Assembly (NCBI RefSeq): GCF_965363235.1
Contig: NC_134844.1
Span: forward strand, 21,186,646 to 21,250,645
DNA length: 64,000 bases
Direction of reading: 5' to 3'
Source of the DNA: Mytilus galloprovincialis
Lineage: Eukaryota > Mollusca > Bivalvia > Mytilida > Mytilidae
Of the stretch, positions 14,201-24,612 are shown piece by piece (within the stretch, counting starts at the first letter, position 1; every line of letters starts with the position of its first letter). The translations under genes and the position numbers were made by a program. The notes below the pieces were generated by a model that saw only the letters and a list, made by a program, of their open reading frames with translations, was not told the origin of the DNA and made no database searches.

Positions 14201-14985
14201 GCAGTAATGGAAGCAGCTCTAGCAGTGGTAGCGACGACAGCAATAGTAGTGACGACTCTTCCAACAGTAGTAATGATGATGACAGCAGTGATGATAACGG
14301 AAATGGTAGCTCATCAAGTGAACCTGGATCATCTTCCGTAACATCTCCTGAGGCCGGACCTAGTTCATGTGGAGGACATGGAAAATCTGGTTGTAATAGT
14401 AAGAGTGGCAGCAAAAGTACTCGTAGTGGCAGCAGCAGTAATGGTGGCAACGACAATAATAGCAGTGATGACAGGGATAGTAGTGACAGCGATAGTAGTG
14501 ATAGCGATAACAGAGATAGTAGTGATGACAGCAACGGTAGTGACGACAGTAACGGAAGTCACGACAGTAACGGAAGTGACGACAATAACGGTAGTGATAG
14601 CAGCAATGGTAATGGTGATAGCAATGGTAATAGCGATAGTAATGGCGACGACGATAGTGATGGCAGTAACGGAAGTGATGGTAGCGATGGCACAAAGAAC
14701 AGTGGCAGTAAAAAAAGTTCTAATAGAAACAGTAACAGAAAATCTAAGTCATCAAGGAAACATGAAGTGTCTCCTATGGTAGCAGCCGGACCAGTAGCGG
14801 AAGCAGCACCGGCAGCACCTACAGCACCTGCAGCTCCAGCAGCCCCAAAAGCAGAAGCAGTCCCTCAAGTGTCGGGTTCAGAAGGTTATTTCGTGTCGGA
14901 ATCTAAATCATCCAATGGCGGCCAAAATGAAAATCTATATGTTATAGAAATAGTGCCCAAACCTACGGAACAGTCATCGGATTAG
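2221..14985 (+). CDS. Secreted Ser/Asp-rich repetitive matrix protein (phosphophoryn-like), two exons
   Basis: The CDS is join(2221..2278, 11072..14985), predicted 1323 residues. Exon 1 gives a signal peptide (hydrophobic core about residues 4-18, likely cut near SIS/A-PVD). The intron is phase 1 with a GTAAGT donor and a TTTCTCTTTGCAG acceptor, and the joined codon is GCA. Regions in order: a short lead; Ser/Ala/Gly repeats (about 100-250); Ser/Asn and mixed (250-376); Ser/Asp blocks (about 377-710); a Val/Pro/Glu/Ser repeat (about 710-806); more Ser/Asp blocks (about 806-1225); a Lys/Arg/Ser stretch; Pro/Ala; a non-repetitive tail ending at TAG 14983. Six cysteine pairs are spaced C-X3-7-C. 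Dense SDS and SxxD sites suit Fam20C/CK2-type kinases and Ca2+ binding, as in phosphophoryn-type proteins. A role in shell, byssus or other extracellular matrix is inferred from composition only. Paralogue identity is unknown, so no symbol is given. Confidence 0.85.
3805..4000. repeat. Interspersed repeat, CGCGTTTCGTCTAC family, 5' half
   Basis: Contains the block TACCAGGATTATAATTTATT, then GACGCGCGTTTCGTCTAC, then AGTTGAAGAGCATTGAGGA. The same order recurs at 5745-6010, and parts recur near 16270, 17010 and 63285-63530. No coding capacity; probably a non-autonomous element. Confidence 0.7.
5745..6010. repeat. Interspersed repeat, CGCGTTTCGTCTAC family, longer copy
   Basis: Starts around AACTCATCATAGATACCA, passes the CATTTCGTCTACAAAAGACT core and the GTTGAAGAGCATTGAGGACC block, and runs on into AATACAGCTAAGGTAATCTA. 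The last part matches 63360-63530, so the two halves belong to one family. Confidence 0.7.
8415..8510. repeat. Fragment related to the 52459-53086 element
   Basis: The block around TTTGATTTAATCAGG ... AAATAGC.TATATGCAAATT matches the right interior of the TTAA element at about 52977-53060. It lacks the terminal repeat and stops where a (ACAAAT)n tract begins, so it looks like a broken copy. Confidence 0.55.
8505..8570 (-). repeat. Possible LINE 3' tail remnant
   Basis: Read on the minus strand it ends in a TTTGTA-type tandem after AATAAAATA, which resembles 3' tails of some non-LTR retrotransposons. A similar short tract is at 28857-28915. No coding part remains. Confidence 0.35.
10535..10640. 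repeat. Possible tRNA-derived SINE relic
   Basis: CCGTGGCCGAATGTCTAAGT resembles a degraded tRNA A box, and CTACTGTATTACTAACCTGT follows like an anticodon-arm remnant. There is no good B box and no closed cloverleaf, so this is not a functional tRNA gene. Confidence 0.3.
11072..14985 (+). CDS. Exon 2 of the Ser/Asp-rich protein: whole mature region
   Basis: The exon opens after the polypyrimidine-AG at 11058-11071, and its frame is open for 1304 codons to TAG. The first residues after the signal peptide are APVDTVQQKGS. The acidic parts are written almost wholly as AGY (Ser) and GAY/AAY (Asp/Asn) codons, while the Ser/Ala/Gly part uses mostly TCN serines, so the two repeat types expanded separately. 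The GTG at 11137 is an internal valine, not a start. Confidence 0.85.
11341..11772 (+). repeat. 57-bp tandem coding repeat (Ser/Ala/Gly)
   Basis: About seven imperfect units of 19 codons, of the form GSRSSSGSAAAGSSAAGSS, with small in-frame deletions in some units. All length changes keep the frame. Silk-like small-residue composition. Confidence 0.8.
12142..14692 (+). repeat. Ser/Asp coding repeat, RRY-RRY pattern
   Basis: Low-complexity coding DNA in which most codons are AGC/AGT, GAC/GAT or AAC/AAT, i.e. purine-purine-pyrimidine. This keeps several wrong frames open on both strands (Val/Ala/Ile-rich on plus, Leu-rich on minus). Those are artefacts. The run is broken by four Cys-motif linkers and one Val/Pro/Glu segment (about 13147-13437). 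Confidence 0.85.
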
Positions 14986-15396
14986 TAGTTTAAAAATATT
15001 TATAAACTGTTTATCATCATAAATGTAAGATTAATGTTCAGATACACGTGACCTGATACGTTAATTTTTTTCTCAAGCTTCTCACACTTGTACATTCTAG
15101 TATGTTAAAGACAATTATAAACAATCAGAATAGACTATTCATGTTCATTTGCTTTTTGTTACGTTACATTGTTTTCTTTTGTACTAGTAAGTGACCAGGA
15201 GCAAACTGGTTTATAAATGACTGATAAGTTATCAATATATATATATATTTGAATTGTTTAAAGTACTTTGTATATCTTTATATACTGTGTTATAAAATGT
15301 TGTTGTACCTACATAAATTCACATCAATAATGAAAATCCAACCTTTTGAAAAATCAACGAAATAATGCATATAAATAGTTAAGAACAGGTTCTAGA

Positions 15397-15402
15397 AATA
15401 AA
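15397..15402 (+). promoter_or_regulatory. Polyadenylation signal of the Ser/Asp-rich protein gene
   Basis: The first AATAAA after the stop, 411 bases downstream. Another AATAAA lies at 15823-15828 and could serve a longer transcript. No further coding exon is needed after the TAG. Confidence 0.5.
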
Positions 15403-15895
15403 TTATTAGTTCAATTTAACGAAAGTAAGTTACAAATTATACAGGGTGAAAAAAAATACCTCAGCCAAGACATAGGAAAACCTAGTTAGGATGGGTTGAT
15501 TGCTTATGAAGTAATGCATGCTTCGTCAGATGGTATACTGTTTATGATGTTAGTGATCTAAACGGGTGTTGGAGAAACCGAGATGACATTATAATTCCCT
15601 ATTTTTTCGAAATTAAATAGAACCTAATTATCCTTTATATACACAAAAAAAAAAATAATAAACCAGATTACATTTGTTTCTCAAATTTTCTCAGATTGAC
15701 TTTTGTATAACTTTGGATGATTTAATGTACTTCTATATAATCATCGATTGGGTCGATGATTGTCGGTCAGTTTTTGACAGTTTTTGTCATTTAGGTTTAC
15801 TCGTTATTGTATATTGACATTGAATAAAACAATCCAACATATATATATGCTATTAAAATTCTAACTTGTTCCATGGTTGAACTATTTAAATAAAG

Positions 15896-16253
15896 ACAAC
15901 AGCAATTTACCGCTGTTCAAAATTCATAAATCGATTGAGAAAAAAAAAATAGATTCAGGTTACAAACTAAAACTGAGGGAAACACACCAAATATGAGAGG
16001 AGAACTACAACACAACATAAACACAACTAAAATGTAACACACACAGAAATGAACTGTGAAATAACAATGGACATTTTCCTGACTTAGTACAGGACATTTT
16101 AAGAAAAAATGGGGTGGGGGTATGTTTATGGTTATGTGGCTAGCCAAACCTTCCGCTTTTATGGCAGATGTTAAATATAACATTAAAATGACAACATTAC
16201 ATGACAGGACTACAACAAAAATAAATGGGAGAACATATAGGATAGAGAAACAC
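15896..16253. repeat. Interspersed repeat R1 (GTATACCGCTGTTCAAA family)
   Basis: Begins near TTTACCGCTGTTCAAAATTC, then ATAAATCGATTGAG, GGTTACAAACTAAAAC and GAGGGAAACACA. The same order occurs in both arms at 21497-21960 and at 29738-29935. The minus-strand open frame across it shares a peptide with the frame in the 21.5-kb copy only because both are the same repeat. Confidence 0.75.
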
Positions 16254-17451
16254 ACGAATAATAGCTATCAAAAGGTACCAGGTTTATAATTTAATACGAC
16301 AGACGCGTAAACGTTTGAGAGAATATTACAACTTCACTATTGAATGATAAATTGCAAATGATTTATTGTAGTACTTTGTTATTAAACAATCACATTAATC
16401 AAATTAAAAAGAAATTATCGGTATACATGTTTGCTTAAAAGAGAGGCGAACGATGCCAACGGAGCAATTTTTAAAACTCATAAGCCGAAAATAGAATGGC
16501 ATGATATGGCAAAAAAAGAAGAAAGATCAAAAGACAAACAGTATTGAAAAACACTAAATAGAAAACTAAAAACTGAGCAACAAGAATCCCACCAAAATTT
16601 GGTCGTGGTTTTAGATGCATCTACATTTATGTACCGTTGAAGAATAACTTAATGAAAGTATAATCTAATTTAATATGTTCATATAAAGTGTTCGAGAATA
16701 TCTTGAAAAACAATTCCAACGGTGTATAGTCTTAGAAAATATGCAATAAATCAACCTCAATAAACAATAACATCATGAACGGTTACTCAATGCATAATGT
16801 CATTTTGTATCATGTTACCTTGAACAAAAGTAAAAAGTTTTGAAAGCCGAAAACAAATATTGGGATCACTAATAACAAAGAACTGATTTGACAGAAATAC
16901 AAGTATTCTATGACAAATAGGAAAAAAATGTCTGCTTCTAAATATGAATCAAATACTACGCAAGAGACGACAGATTAACGAAAAAAACCTCTTCAAAGAT
17001 ACCAGTCATAACTTTGTACGATAAATGCGCGAAACGTCTACAAAAGACTAAGCACAACACTAAAATTTCAAGAAGACATACTGATAATAAGAAAAAGAAA
17101 TAACACACATGCTGAGAATTAAAAATTACACAATGTAATTAAAAAGAAAACAAATACACGATGAAACAATAAAAACTAAAATGGTTTAAATTTTAAAAAA
17201 ACACGCACTTAGAAATAAAATTTCTCGCTGAGATTTATATGCACATTACAAATGAATTATCATGAACTATTAATGTATATGTCCAACTTGAACCAACTGG
17301 CAGACACAGAATTTAAAAACAAATCCAAAATAAACAATTCTTCAACAATGTATATAAATCAAATAGGTTTTTACCCTCTTTTGGTTCCTTCTACAAAACA
17401 GAATGGTCATAAATATGTGTTATAAAACCAATTTTTGCTCTGAAATCAACG
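16254..17451. other. Non-coding stretch with repeat fragments
   Basis: Holds small pieces of the CGCGTTTCGTCTAC family (about 16268-16310 and 16989-17060) and a piece near 16550 of a repeat with CTAAAAACTGAGCAACAAGA that recurs at 24290 and 36740. No gene seen. Confidence 0.5.
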
Positions 17452-17785
17452 AAAACAGTCATGATTCGCAAATCAAAGGAAACCGTCATGATACACAAAT
17501 CAAATGAAACACTCATAATACACAAATCAAATGAAACAGTCATGATACGCAAATCAGAGGAAACCTCATGAAACGCAAATAAACACAAACCAAAGGCATG
17601 ACCCGTAAATCAAAGAAAACTGACCTCACACGAATGCAAAAGAAAATCAGAATGACACAAAAATCATAGAAAACCGTCATGACACGGAAACGGAAATCAA
17701 TGCAAACCATAATGACACGGATACAAAAGGAAACCGTCAGGACACAGAAATCAAAGAAATAGTCATGACACGGAAATCAAAGCGT
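17452..17785. repeat. Degenerate 27-bp minisatellite
   Basis: Units of the form ACGCAAATCAAAGGAAACCG followed by TCATGAT repeat about ten or more times, clean at 17455-17560 and increasingly degenerate after. Because 27 is a multiple of three, a minus-strand frame stays open with a 9-residue repeat (SFDLRIMTV). I do not regard it as a gene. Confidence 0.7.
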
Positions 17786-18072
17786 TTACACAACATAACA
17801 ATGTCATAGCTACAAAATAATTTGCAGTCGTATATGAAAAGGATACTACATCTTATTTCGTATGTCGATGAAATACCGTCCACCATGAATGTCTTCGGTC
17901 ACACATACCTATTCAGTCTTAAAAACATCAAAATATCCTTCAATCTGTTGAAGTAAAAACGTAGTGTTTTGGACACTCTTATCTGATAAACTGAAAAAGT
18001 AATATGTAAAAAGTTAGTACCAAAGCGAATAGATACAGAAACAAAAACAACCCAAAACTATTGAAATAAAAA

Positions 18073-18230
18073 TTAAGAATGGAAATGAGGTATTTGTCAA
18101 AGAGACAACGACCTGACCAAAGAGAGGAAAACAGAACAAGAAAATCAATTTGTCTTGAACACAGCGCAAAATTCTGAACTGGAGGCGGACTACAGACGGC
18201 CCCTAAACAATAGCATTAAGTAGTCCAGAT
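18073..18230. repeat. Repeat copy, inverse of the 47325-47815 family
   Basis: AATGGAAATGAGG.ATTTGTCAAAGAGACAAC is the reverse complement of the end of the 47-kb copy, and GGAGGCGGACTACAGACGGC matches its GGCCAGCTGAATCACGCCTCC part. Confidence 0.6.
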
Positions 18231-19429
18231 AGACTCACGTGGTACAGAAAAACAGTACACATAATAGGCAAAAAAGAAATTGTTATCACACTAGATTTAG
18301 CATGATAAAAAGTGTTTATTTAAAAACAATTAAGGTACAACTTACAGATTGCTGTCCTCACAATTGCATTATTTAGTACTGTCAGAAAACTATAAGTACA
18401 GTGTACGATGATGTTACAAGAGAGGATATTCAGATTTAATTTATTTGTTTTGACATTACGAAAACTACGAAAAGCGGAGATAAACTTCCCAAGTAGTATC
18501 TTTTCAGCAATGTATCTGATGTTTGAATATCTTAATTGAAACACTGGATTTAATTTAAAGTTTGGACATTAAAAAAATGTAATGCTTTAATTCAGTTGAC
18601 CAGGAAAAAATACGTGTGTTTTATCAATACAATAGTTCAAACGAACTTCGTTATTTATTCAACTAGTTTTTTAAACGATGTTTTTTCGTTGAAGATCTTC
18701 GGAGAAAATTAAATCTTTCTTCATTGACGTTTTTATGAACATTTCCTGTGTAATATCAATCATGTTCATGGAATTTCTTTAACTAGAAAAATGAAATTTA
18801 CAAAAATCGTTAGCCCTGTGACAGATAAAATCACGAAAGTGTACATAATAAATAACAATAATTCAATTTGCTTTAATGATTGATTAAAATACATTTTCCC
18901 CTTAATACGTGACTAATGTGACAAATAAATGAAAGATGTAATTGGTTAATCGTCCACCAACACAACTTTCTTAGACGTTCCTTTACTGTATTGATAAATT
19001 TAAACAGTTAGAAGTTACTAGAAATGTTTATAATTATATTCTATAAATTTAACTAAAATTGACATATATGAAATAAATCGTGGCAATTAAATTTTTCATG
19101 TATCATAAGTTGGATCACAATTTAGAAGATAACGGGAAAATAAGTTACACGATTTTGATGAATTAAAACAAAAAAAGACCTATAAATATAAAATGAAGAA
19201 GAAGATGTACATGCACTACAAATCCATGTTTTTTTTCTATCCTTTATATTTTATTATTTATAAATGTAAAAGATTACACCCTAATTGTGAATGATATAAC
19301 CATCATACTGTCGATCGAGTGCTGTTCATCAAATTGGATAAAGCACCGACAAAAATATTATTCAAAATATACGAATATGACATACATGTATATATAAATA
19401 AAAAAGTCTGTCTTGATATAAATATAATC
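18231..19429. other. AT-rich non-coding stretch
   Basis: Short open frames only, none with a recognisable domain or splice context. I see nothing else here. Confidence 0.5.
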
Positions 19430-19662
19430 ATCGATCATCTAATTTAGGAGAGGCAGTAAATCTAATAACTAGATTAGGCCATGCATATCAAGTTCATGAA
19501 ATGGAAGAGAATTCTCAGTGGTGACACAGATTGATTTGTCATTGAATTATAATAAATAATAGGAAAATCTAACATGAGGAAGGGTAAAATCATTTTGATT
19601 GTGAAATGGGTTTTTGGACTTGGATGGAGACTTGTCTCATTGGTACTCATTGCCATTTTTAA
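19430..19662. repeat. Interspersed repeat shared with 25250-25385
   Basis: CATCTAATTTAGGAGAGGCA...TCAGTGGTGACACA matches a block inside the 24.6-kb TTAA element. It is followed by a stretch with TCTCATTGGTACTCATTGCC. No coding value. Confidence 0.55.
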
Positions 19663-19891
19663 CTAATATGCGGTGACAAAACAATATACCCTTGTGGTAA
19701 ATACTGATTGCAAATTTTTAAATTATTAAATTGTGTGTTTTTTAGAATAAACATCATTATCTGTCGCACATCAATAACAGGATCTCGTTGTTGCAGTTAA
19801 CAAAGATTCACCATTTCACGTTTTATTGTTTTATTCTAAGACTCCTACTGTTTCTATCTCGACTATCTTTGTGTTTCCGAATGTTATATAT

Positions 19892-20090
19892 ACACAAAGT
19901 TAACAACCAATATTTATACTTAATCATGTTTATTTTTTAACATGACAACTTTGAAGCAATACACTAATTAAAATAACAATATATAACCTTTAGTCATAAG
20001 TGACAGCATTCACTTTAAATGATGTAAAAAATGATATTAATTACTCATATAATCTCATTATTACATGTTCACCTTTACATATTTTTTTCT
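19892..20090 (+). repeat. Direct repeat, copy A (pair with 28002-28200)
   Basis: About 180-200 bp closely matching 28002-28200, including AACATGACAACTTTGAAGCA and AACCTTTAGTCATAAGTGAC. The match fades on both sides. No inverted ends or target duplication were recognised. Confidence 0.7.
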
Positions 20091-21496
20091 ACCTTTGCAT
20101 GGGTTAAATATAAAAGTCTATCATATATTAACATTATATCTGAAATGGCTTTAATATTGTTGTTGGTATTAAAGGAGAACATATTTGTCTTTTGTAATAC
20201 GATGACGATATTATATTGTTGACTGAAACTGGATCGGAGTTTAAAGTATTATAAGATGCACTTGTTGTACCTTGAATACTATGGTCATTAATGGCACCAA
20301 GAGTAATGTTGTTCATTTTGAGCACATTCACTAGAATGTTTGTCGTGTGTGTATTAGTGTGGCGATCATAATTAATACATATATATTTATATATATATAT
20401 TCATTTTGGGTCTGGTACAAACAGAAACTTTAGATAATGTTTTGATAGCCAATGCCGTTTCCAAGAAAGTGAAAAGGGCAACTCCATGTTCATAGGTGGA
20501 ATCACACACGAAGTAAGAAGCATTCGAGGTCCCGGTAATTGAGTAAATATATTAGTCAACAAATTAAAAAAATTCAAGGCAATGTACTTTCCATATATAA
20601 CGAAATGAGATACACTGTAACCATGGATAAAAATTGCCTGAATTGTTCTGTTATCTACAGAGTGATCATTTTTTTTTATCAAAACTATTAATCTAAGGCA
20701 AATGTGTAAAGTTAGTTTCGTTTTTTGTTATTTGAAAAATAGTACTATCACGCAAAGATATAAAACAATCAATAGCATAACTAAAAACTTGTAACAGAAA
20801 CGTCGTATGCTTAAAAGTTTTAATTTGTTTTTTTCCTTGGATACTTTTATAATTTTCCTGTTTATTATAGTTTGTGATAAGTTAAAACTTGTGAATCGTT
20901 ACTTTTGTTTACTAGTATATATGAGGCATCTATAAAAGGAATGAAAAAGCTTTGTGTGCATAAATTCTGTTAAACATCGTACATGTAGTGTTTTCTATGA
21001 GTTGGCAAATATGCAAATAATGCTGCGGTAATGGGAGAAAAGGTTGAGCAGTTATTTTTCATACTCAGTGATAAGAAGTTGTGAGATACTGTCAAATCGA
21101 TTTTGATAATACGAAAAAGTTTGCTGAGCTTGATTGGAATCAATGTTTTGACATTTACTTCGTTTTGTAAATATACATATAGTTTTATTACGATCGCAAA
21201 TATTTCTTATTATTCTATGTAGCTTGTATCGTCTCTCATAAAATCTGTATTGAGTGGCTTTTTTAAAAGTCGCAATTAGCCTTGTGACATTTTATTTTCT
21301 TATCTCACTTGAACGAAAGTAAACCCACCATGTTTGATTTTATTTTACTCACAAAGTTGTGCATTTGGAAAATGAAACAAAAATTCCGAATTTGTTTGTA
21401 TCTAAATGGCATTTTTCTATCCGTAGAGCAATTCAATAGCTAAGAAGCCTCTATGATTATTTAAAATTTAGTTTTTAGCAACCTTGTCTTCTGTCG
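20091..21496. other. Non-coding stretch
   Basis: AT-rich, with unconvincing short open frames (largest 93 codons on minus at 20401-20682, no domain and no codon character). I see no gene, RNA or clear repeat. Confidence 0.45.
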
Positions 21497-21960
21497 ATGA
21501 TCCCTCTTCAAATTCATGTATTTAGTTTTGATGTTATATTTGTTGTTCTCATTGGATTTTGTCTAATGCTTAGTTCGTTTCTGTGTGTGTTACATTTTAA
21601 TGTTAAGTTTCTGTTTTGCCGTTGTTCTTCTCTTATATTTAATGCGTTTCCTTCTGTTTTAGTTTGTAACCCGGATTTATTTTCTGTCGATTTATGAATT
21701 TCGACCAGCGGTATACTACTGTTGACTTATTGGGAATACAGGCATCAGTAGTATACCGCTGTTCAAAAGTCAAATATTGATTGAATGAAAACTAATTCGG
21801 GTTAAAAACTAAAACCGAGGGAAACACATCAACTATATGAGAAAAAAGAAATATCAGAAACACTGACAGGCAACAAAACAAACGCCAACATATATAGTAA
21901 CGAACTATTTGATAACAACTGCCATATTCCTGACACGGTAAAGGAATTTAAGAAAAAAAA
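21497..21960. repeat. Head-to-head inverted pair of repeat R1
   Basis: The left arm ends in GCGGTATACTACTG (about 21707-21720). The right arm starts with CAGTAGTATACCGC (about 21747). The arms carry the same R1 blocks (for example AAACTAAAAC..A.GGAAAC) in opposite orientation, about 200 bp each with a 30-bp centre. It could fold into a long hairpin. Confidence 0.75.
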
Positions 21961-22021
21961 TCTGTGGGTTGAATCTAGTGTTATCTGGTAACACTTTCCG
22001 CTCATATGGCAATGACAGAAG

Positions 22022-23160
22022 GAAAACTGTACACTGAACCAGCGGATAAGGCAAACATCCTTAATGCACAATTTCAATCTGAATTCTCTGAAAAGAGCAC
22101 ATTCAAAAAAGATAAATTTACATCATCTAAGTGAATGAAAACTAAGAATACGTCACCAACTATGAAAAACATAACCATAACAACAGAGGGCATGGACAAA
22201 CTACTGAAAAGCCTGACCCAAACAAATCACCAGGTCCGGATGGAATATCACCTAGAATCCTCAAAGAACTACACAGTGAGACAGCACCTCTCAGTTACTG
22301 TTTTCAATATCTCTAGATACTGGAGTGGTTCCAAATGACTGGCGTTCAGCTAACGTGTCTCCGTTCTACAAGAAGGGCCAAAAGTATACTGCTTCAAACT
22401 ACAGACCAATCTCTCTGACGTCAATTTGCTGTAAAGTAATGGAACATATAATTGTATCATCAATTATGACCCATGGTGAAAACAACAAAATTCTTTACTA
22501 ATTACAACATGGTTTCAGGAAAGGCAGGTCCTGTGAAACAGCTTACTAGTAAACAAACTACATACTTACGGAATAAAAGGCAACACAAATATGTGGATAA
22601 AGAACTGGCTGAGAGGAAGAACACATACTGTCGTACTAGAGGGATGCAATTCAACATCAGTCCTGTTGACTCAGGAGTACCACAGGGCTCAGTCCTTGGG
22701 CCAAGCCTCTTTCTATATTACATCAACGATCTGCAAGAAGATTTAAATGATTCTTGAGGAAAACATCAGAATATCATCATCAGTAAAGAGCCATGCTTAT
22801 ATTGAACTAGTAAAACCACCGCAACAACGAAGAAAGGAAACCAGACTAGTGATGTTCTATAGAATAGAGAATAATATGGTAGCAATAGAGAAAGAAGGAC
22901 GACTCACACCACCAGCAAGAAAAGGGAGAAATAAACACCCTAAGGCATACCAAGTACTGCACTCACGTATTGATGCACACAAGACATCATACTTACCACA
23001 GACTATAAGGGACTAGAACGCCTTACCACCAGACATCCCACAGGCAGAGACACTAGGTGCCTTCAAGGCCCTAGTATCAAACCTCTAGAGCCTTGGATGC
23101 TCTTACTGTTTTTAGCCAGTTTTTAAAGTTTAATTAAAATTCACTGTATATAGTTAGTTC
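22022..23160 (+). pseudogene. Decayed non-LTR retrotransposon (reverse transcriptase region)
   Basis: Plus-strand translation, with frame changes, gives typical LINE pieces in order: a pre-RT segment (EPADKANILNAQFQSEF); the finger motif KSPGPDGISPRILKEL near 22225; NDWRSANVSPFYKKG and NYRPISLTSICCKVMEHII near 22340-22460; HGFRKGRSCET near 22507; SGVPQGSVLGPSLFLYYIND near 22670-22735; and the terminal RDWNALPPDIP block near 23010-23085. The catalytic FADD/YADD segment is missing: sequence jumps from the IND block to the C-terminal part. There are several stops and frameshifts. Jockey/CR1-like by motif style, clade not certain. The left end abuts the R1 foldback. It is dead. Confidence 0.85.
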
Positions 23161-24612
23161 CACGGTTTTACTTCAACAATTAATTTACTTGAATGTCTTC
23201 TCCTGCAAACGGAACTCGTCAGAAACATATATAGCAGAATCCAGTTTGTTGAAGGAGGCTATTATCCGACAGAAATAAACACTATTGCTAAAATGACATC
23301 TCTACGTGACAGAAGTACAGCACAGACACATGCAAGCACACTCAACACAGAGTAAACCACAGAATAACAACTAACATCTTCCAAAGACGACAGCACAGGA
23401 AACAGTGTGTAACGAATATATAATCTTGAAATTCATACAATTTTTTACAATACTGGTCCAAAGAAGTGACATGATTATGACAATATTGAAAGGCTATTTT
23501 GAATAAATGATGTAACCACGTCTTTACTATTTCGACTAACACAATACTTTATCCATGAAAAATGGAAACTAACTCGATTATACTGACAAATATTAAAGAC
23601 ATAAATGAAATGTACCGAAAATACAGAATACAAACTACAAACATATTACATAACACACATATATATATATATATTTTTGACCGAAACCACAACAGTGATT
23701 TCATAAAATAAACACATGGATGCACAAATACCGAGACATGTGGTATAGCAATGCAAATTCACATTCTGCAAAACAGACATATTCGTGAATAACGGCATGG
23801 TTATCTATAGAGAAATAGAGAAATCCTACATCATGATCATGAAGGATTTAAATAAATCACCAACAAATACACAACAGGTCACTCATATTACAGTTACTGT
23901 TTTTATCTGGTGTTGTTGAAAATGGGATGTTTTGTTTCTTATTATCAGTACCACACATTTGTCCGTCTTACCAATAAGATGAGGATAATTAATCTGTGTT
24001 AAATGCCAAGTGGAATTATTACATAAATAAATCATATGTTTTATAATTGCCAACAAGACGACTTTCCACTAGGGTACAAAAGATATGAACGTTACCACAC
24101 TATAACACGACAGTTTTAACAACCAACGACAACCACTGTATCACATGTATCAAGAAAGGCATTTAAAGGATGGGCGAAAGATACTAAAGGGACAGTCAGA
24201 CACATAGATCGAAAATAAACTGACAACTCTCTGGCTACCAAAGATAAAACAAACAAACAAATCATAATACACAGGACACAACATAGAAAACTAAAGACTA
24301 AGCAACACGAACCCCACCAAAAACTGGGGTAAATATGCAAGGTGTCATGTTTTCTGTGCTAGTGTACACGTCTGCAGGAAGACATGTAGCCATACATAGT
24401 CACATTATTCGAAATCAGAGAAACTCAATTTTGCTCATACTCTTAATTGATGTGTGGCAAGTAGAGAAGCAGCATGTGTTTGATTTTACCTTGATATGTA
24501 CCCAGGCTATGCCGTATAGCACTTGAAGCATGCAATATTGACCAATAGTGCACTTGCTATGGCATCGACAAATTGGTAGTAAAGTAGACATAAGATAAGC
24601 AAGGATTATTAT
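23161..24612. other. Non-coding stretch between LINE remnant and TTAA element
   Basis: AT-rich, with a short AT run near 23660 and a repeat fragment near 24290 (CTAAAGACTAAGCAACACGA) that recurs at 36740. I see no gene. Confidence 0.45.

Noticed and set aside
12152..14782. Long Val/Ala/Met/Ile-rich plus frames and Leu-rich minus frames over the Ser/Asp region
   Set aside because: Direct result of RRY codons in the true frame, and they stop at the repeat edges.
15917..16255. 112-codon hydrophobic minus ORF
   Set aside because: Lies in repeat R1. The similar peptide at 21497-21697 is explained by the same repeat family, and other copies are broken.
20401..20682. 93-codon minus ORF
   Set aside because: No recognisable motif, no splice context; could not be supported as a gene.
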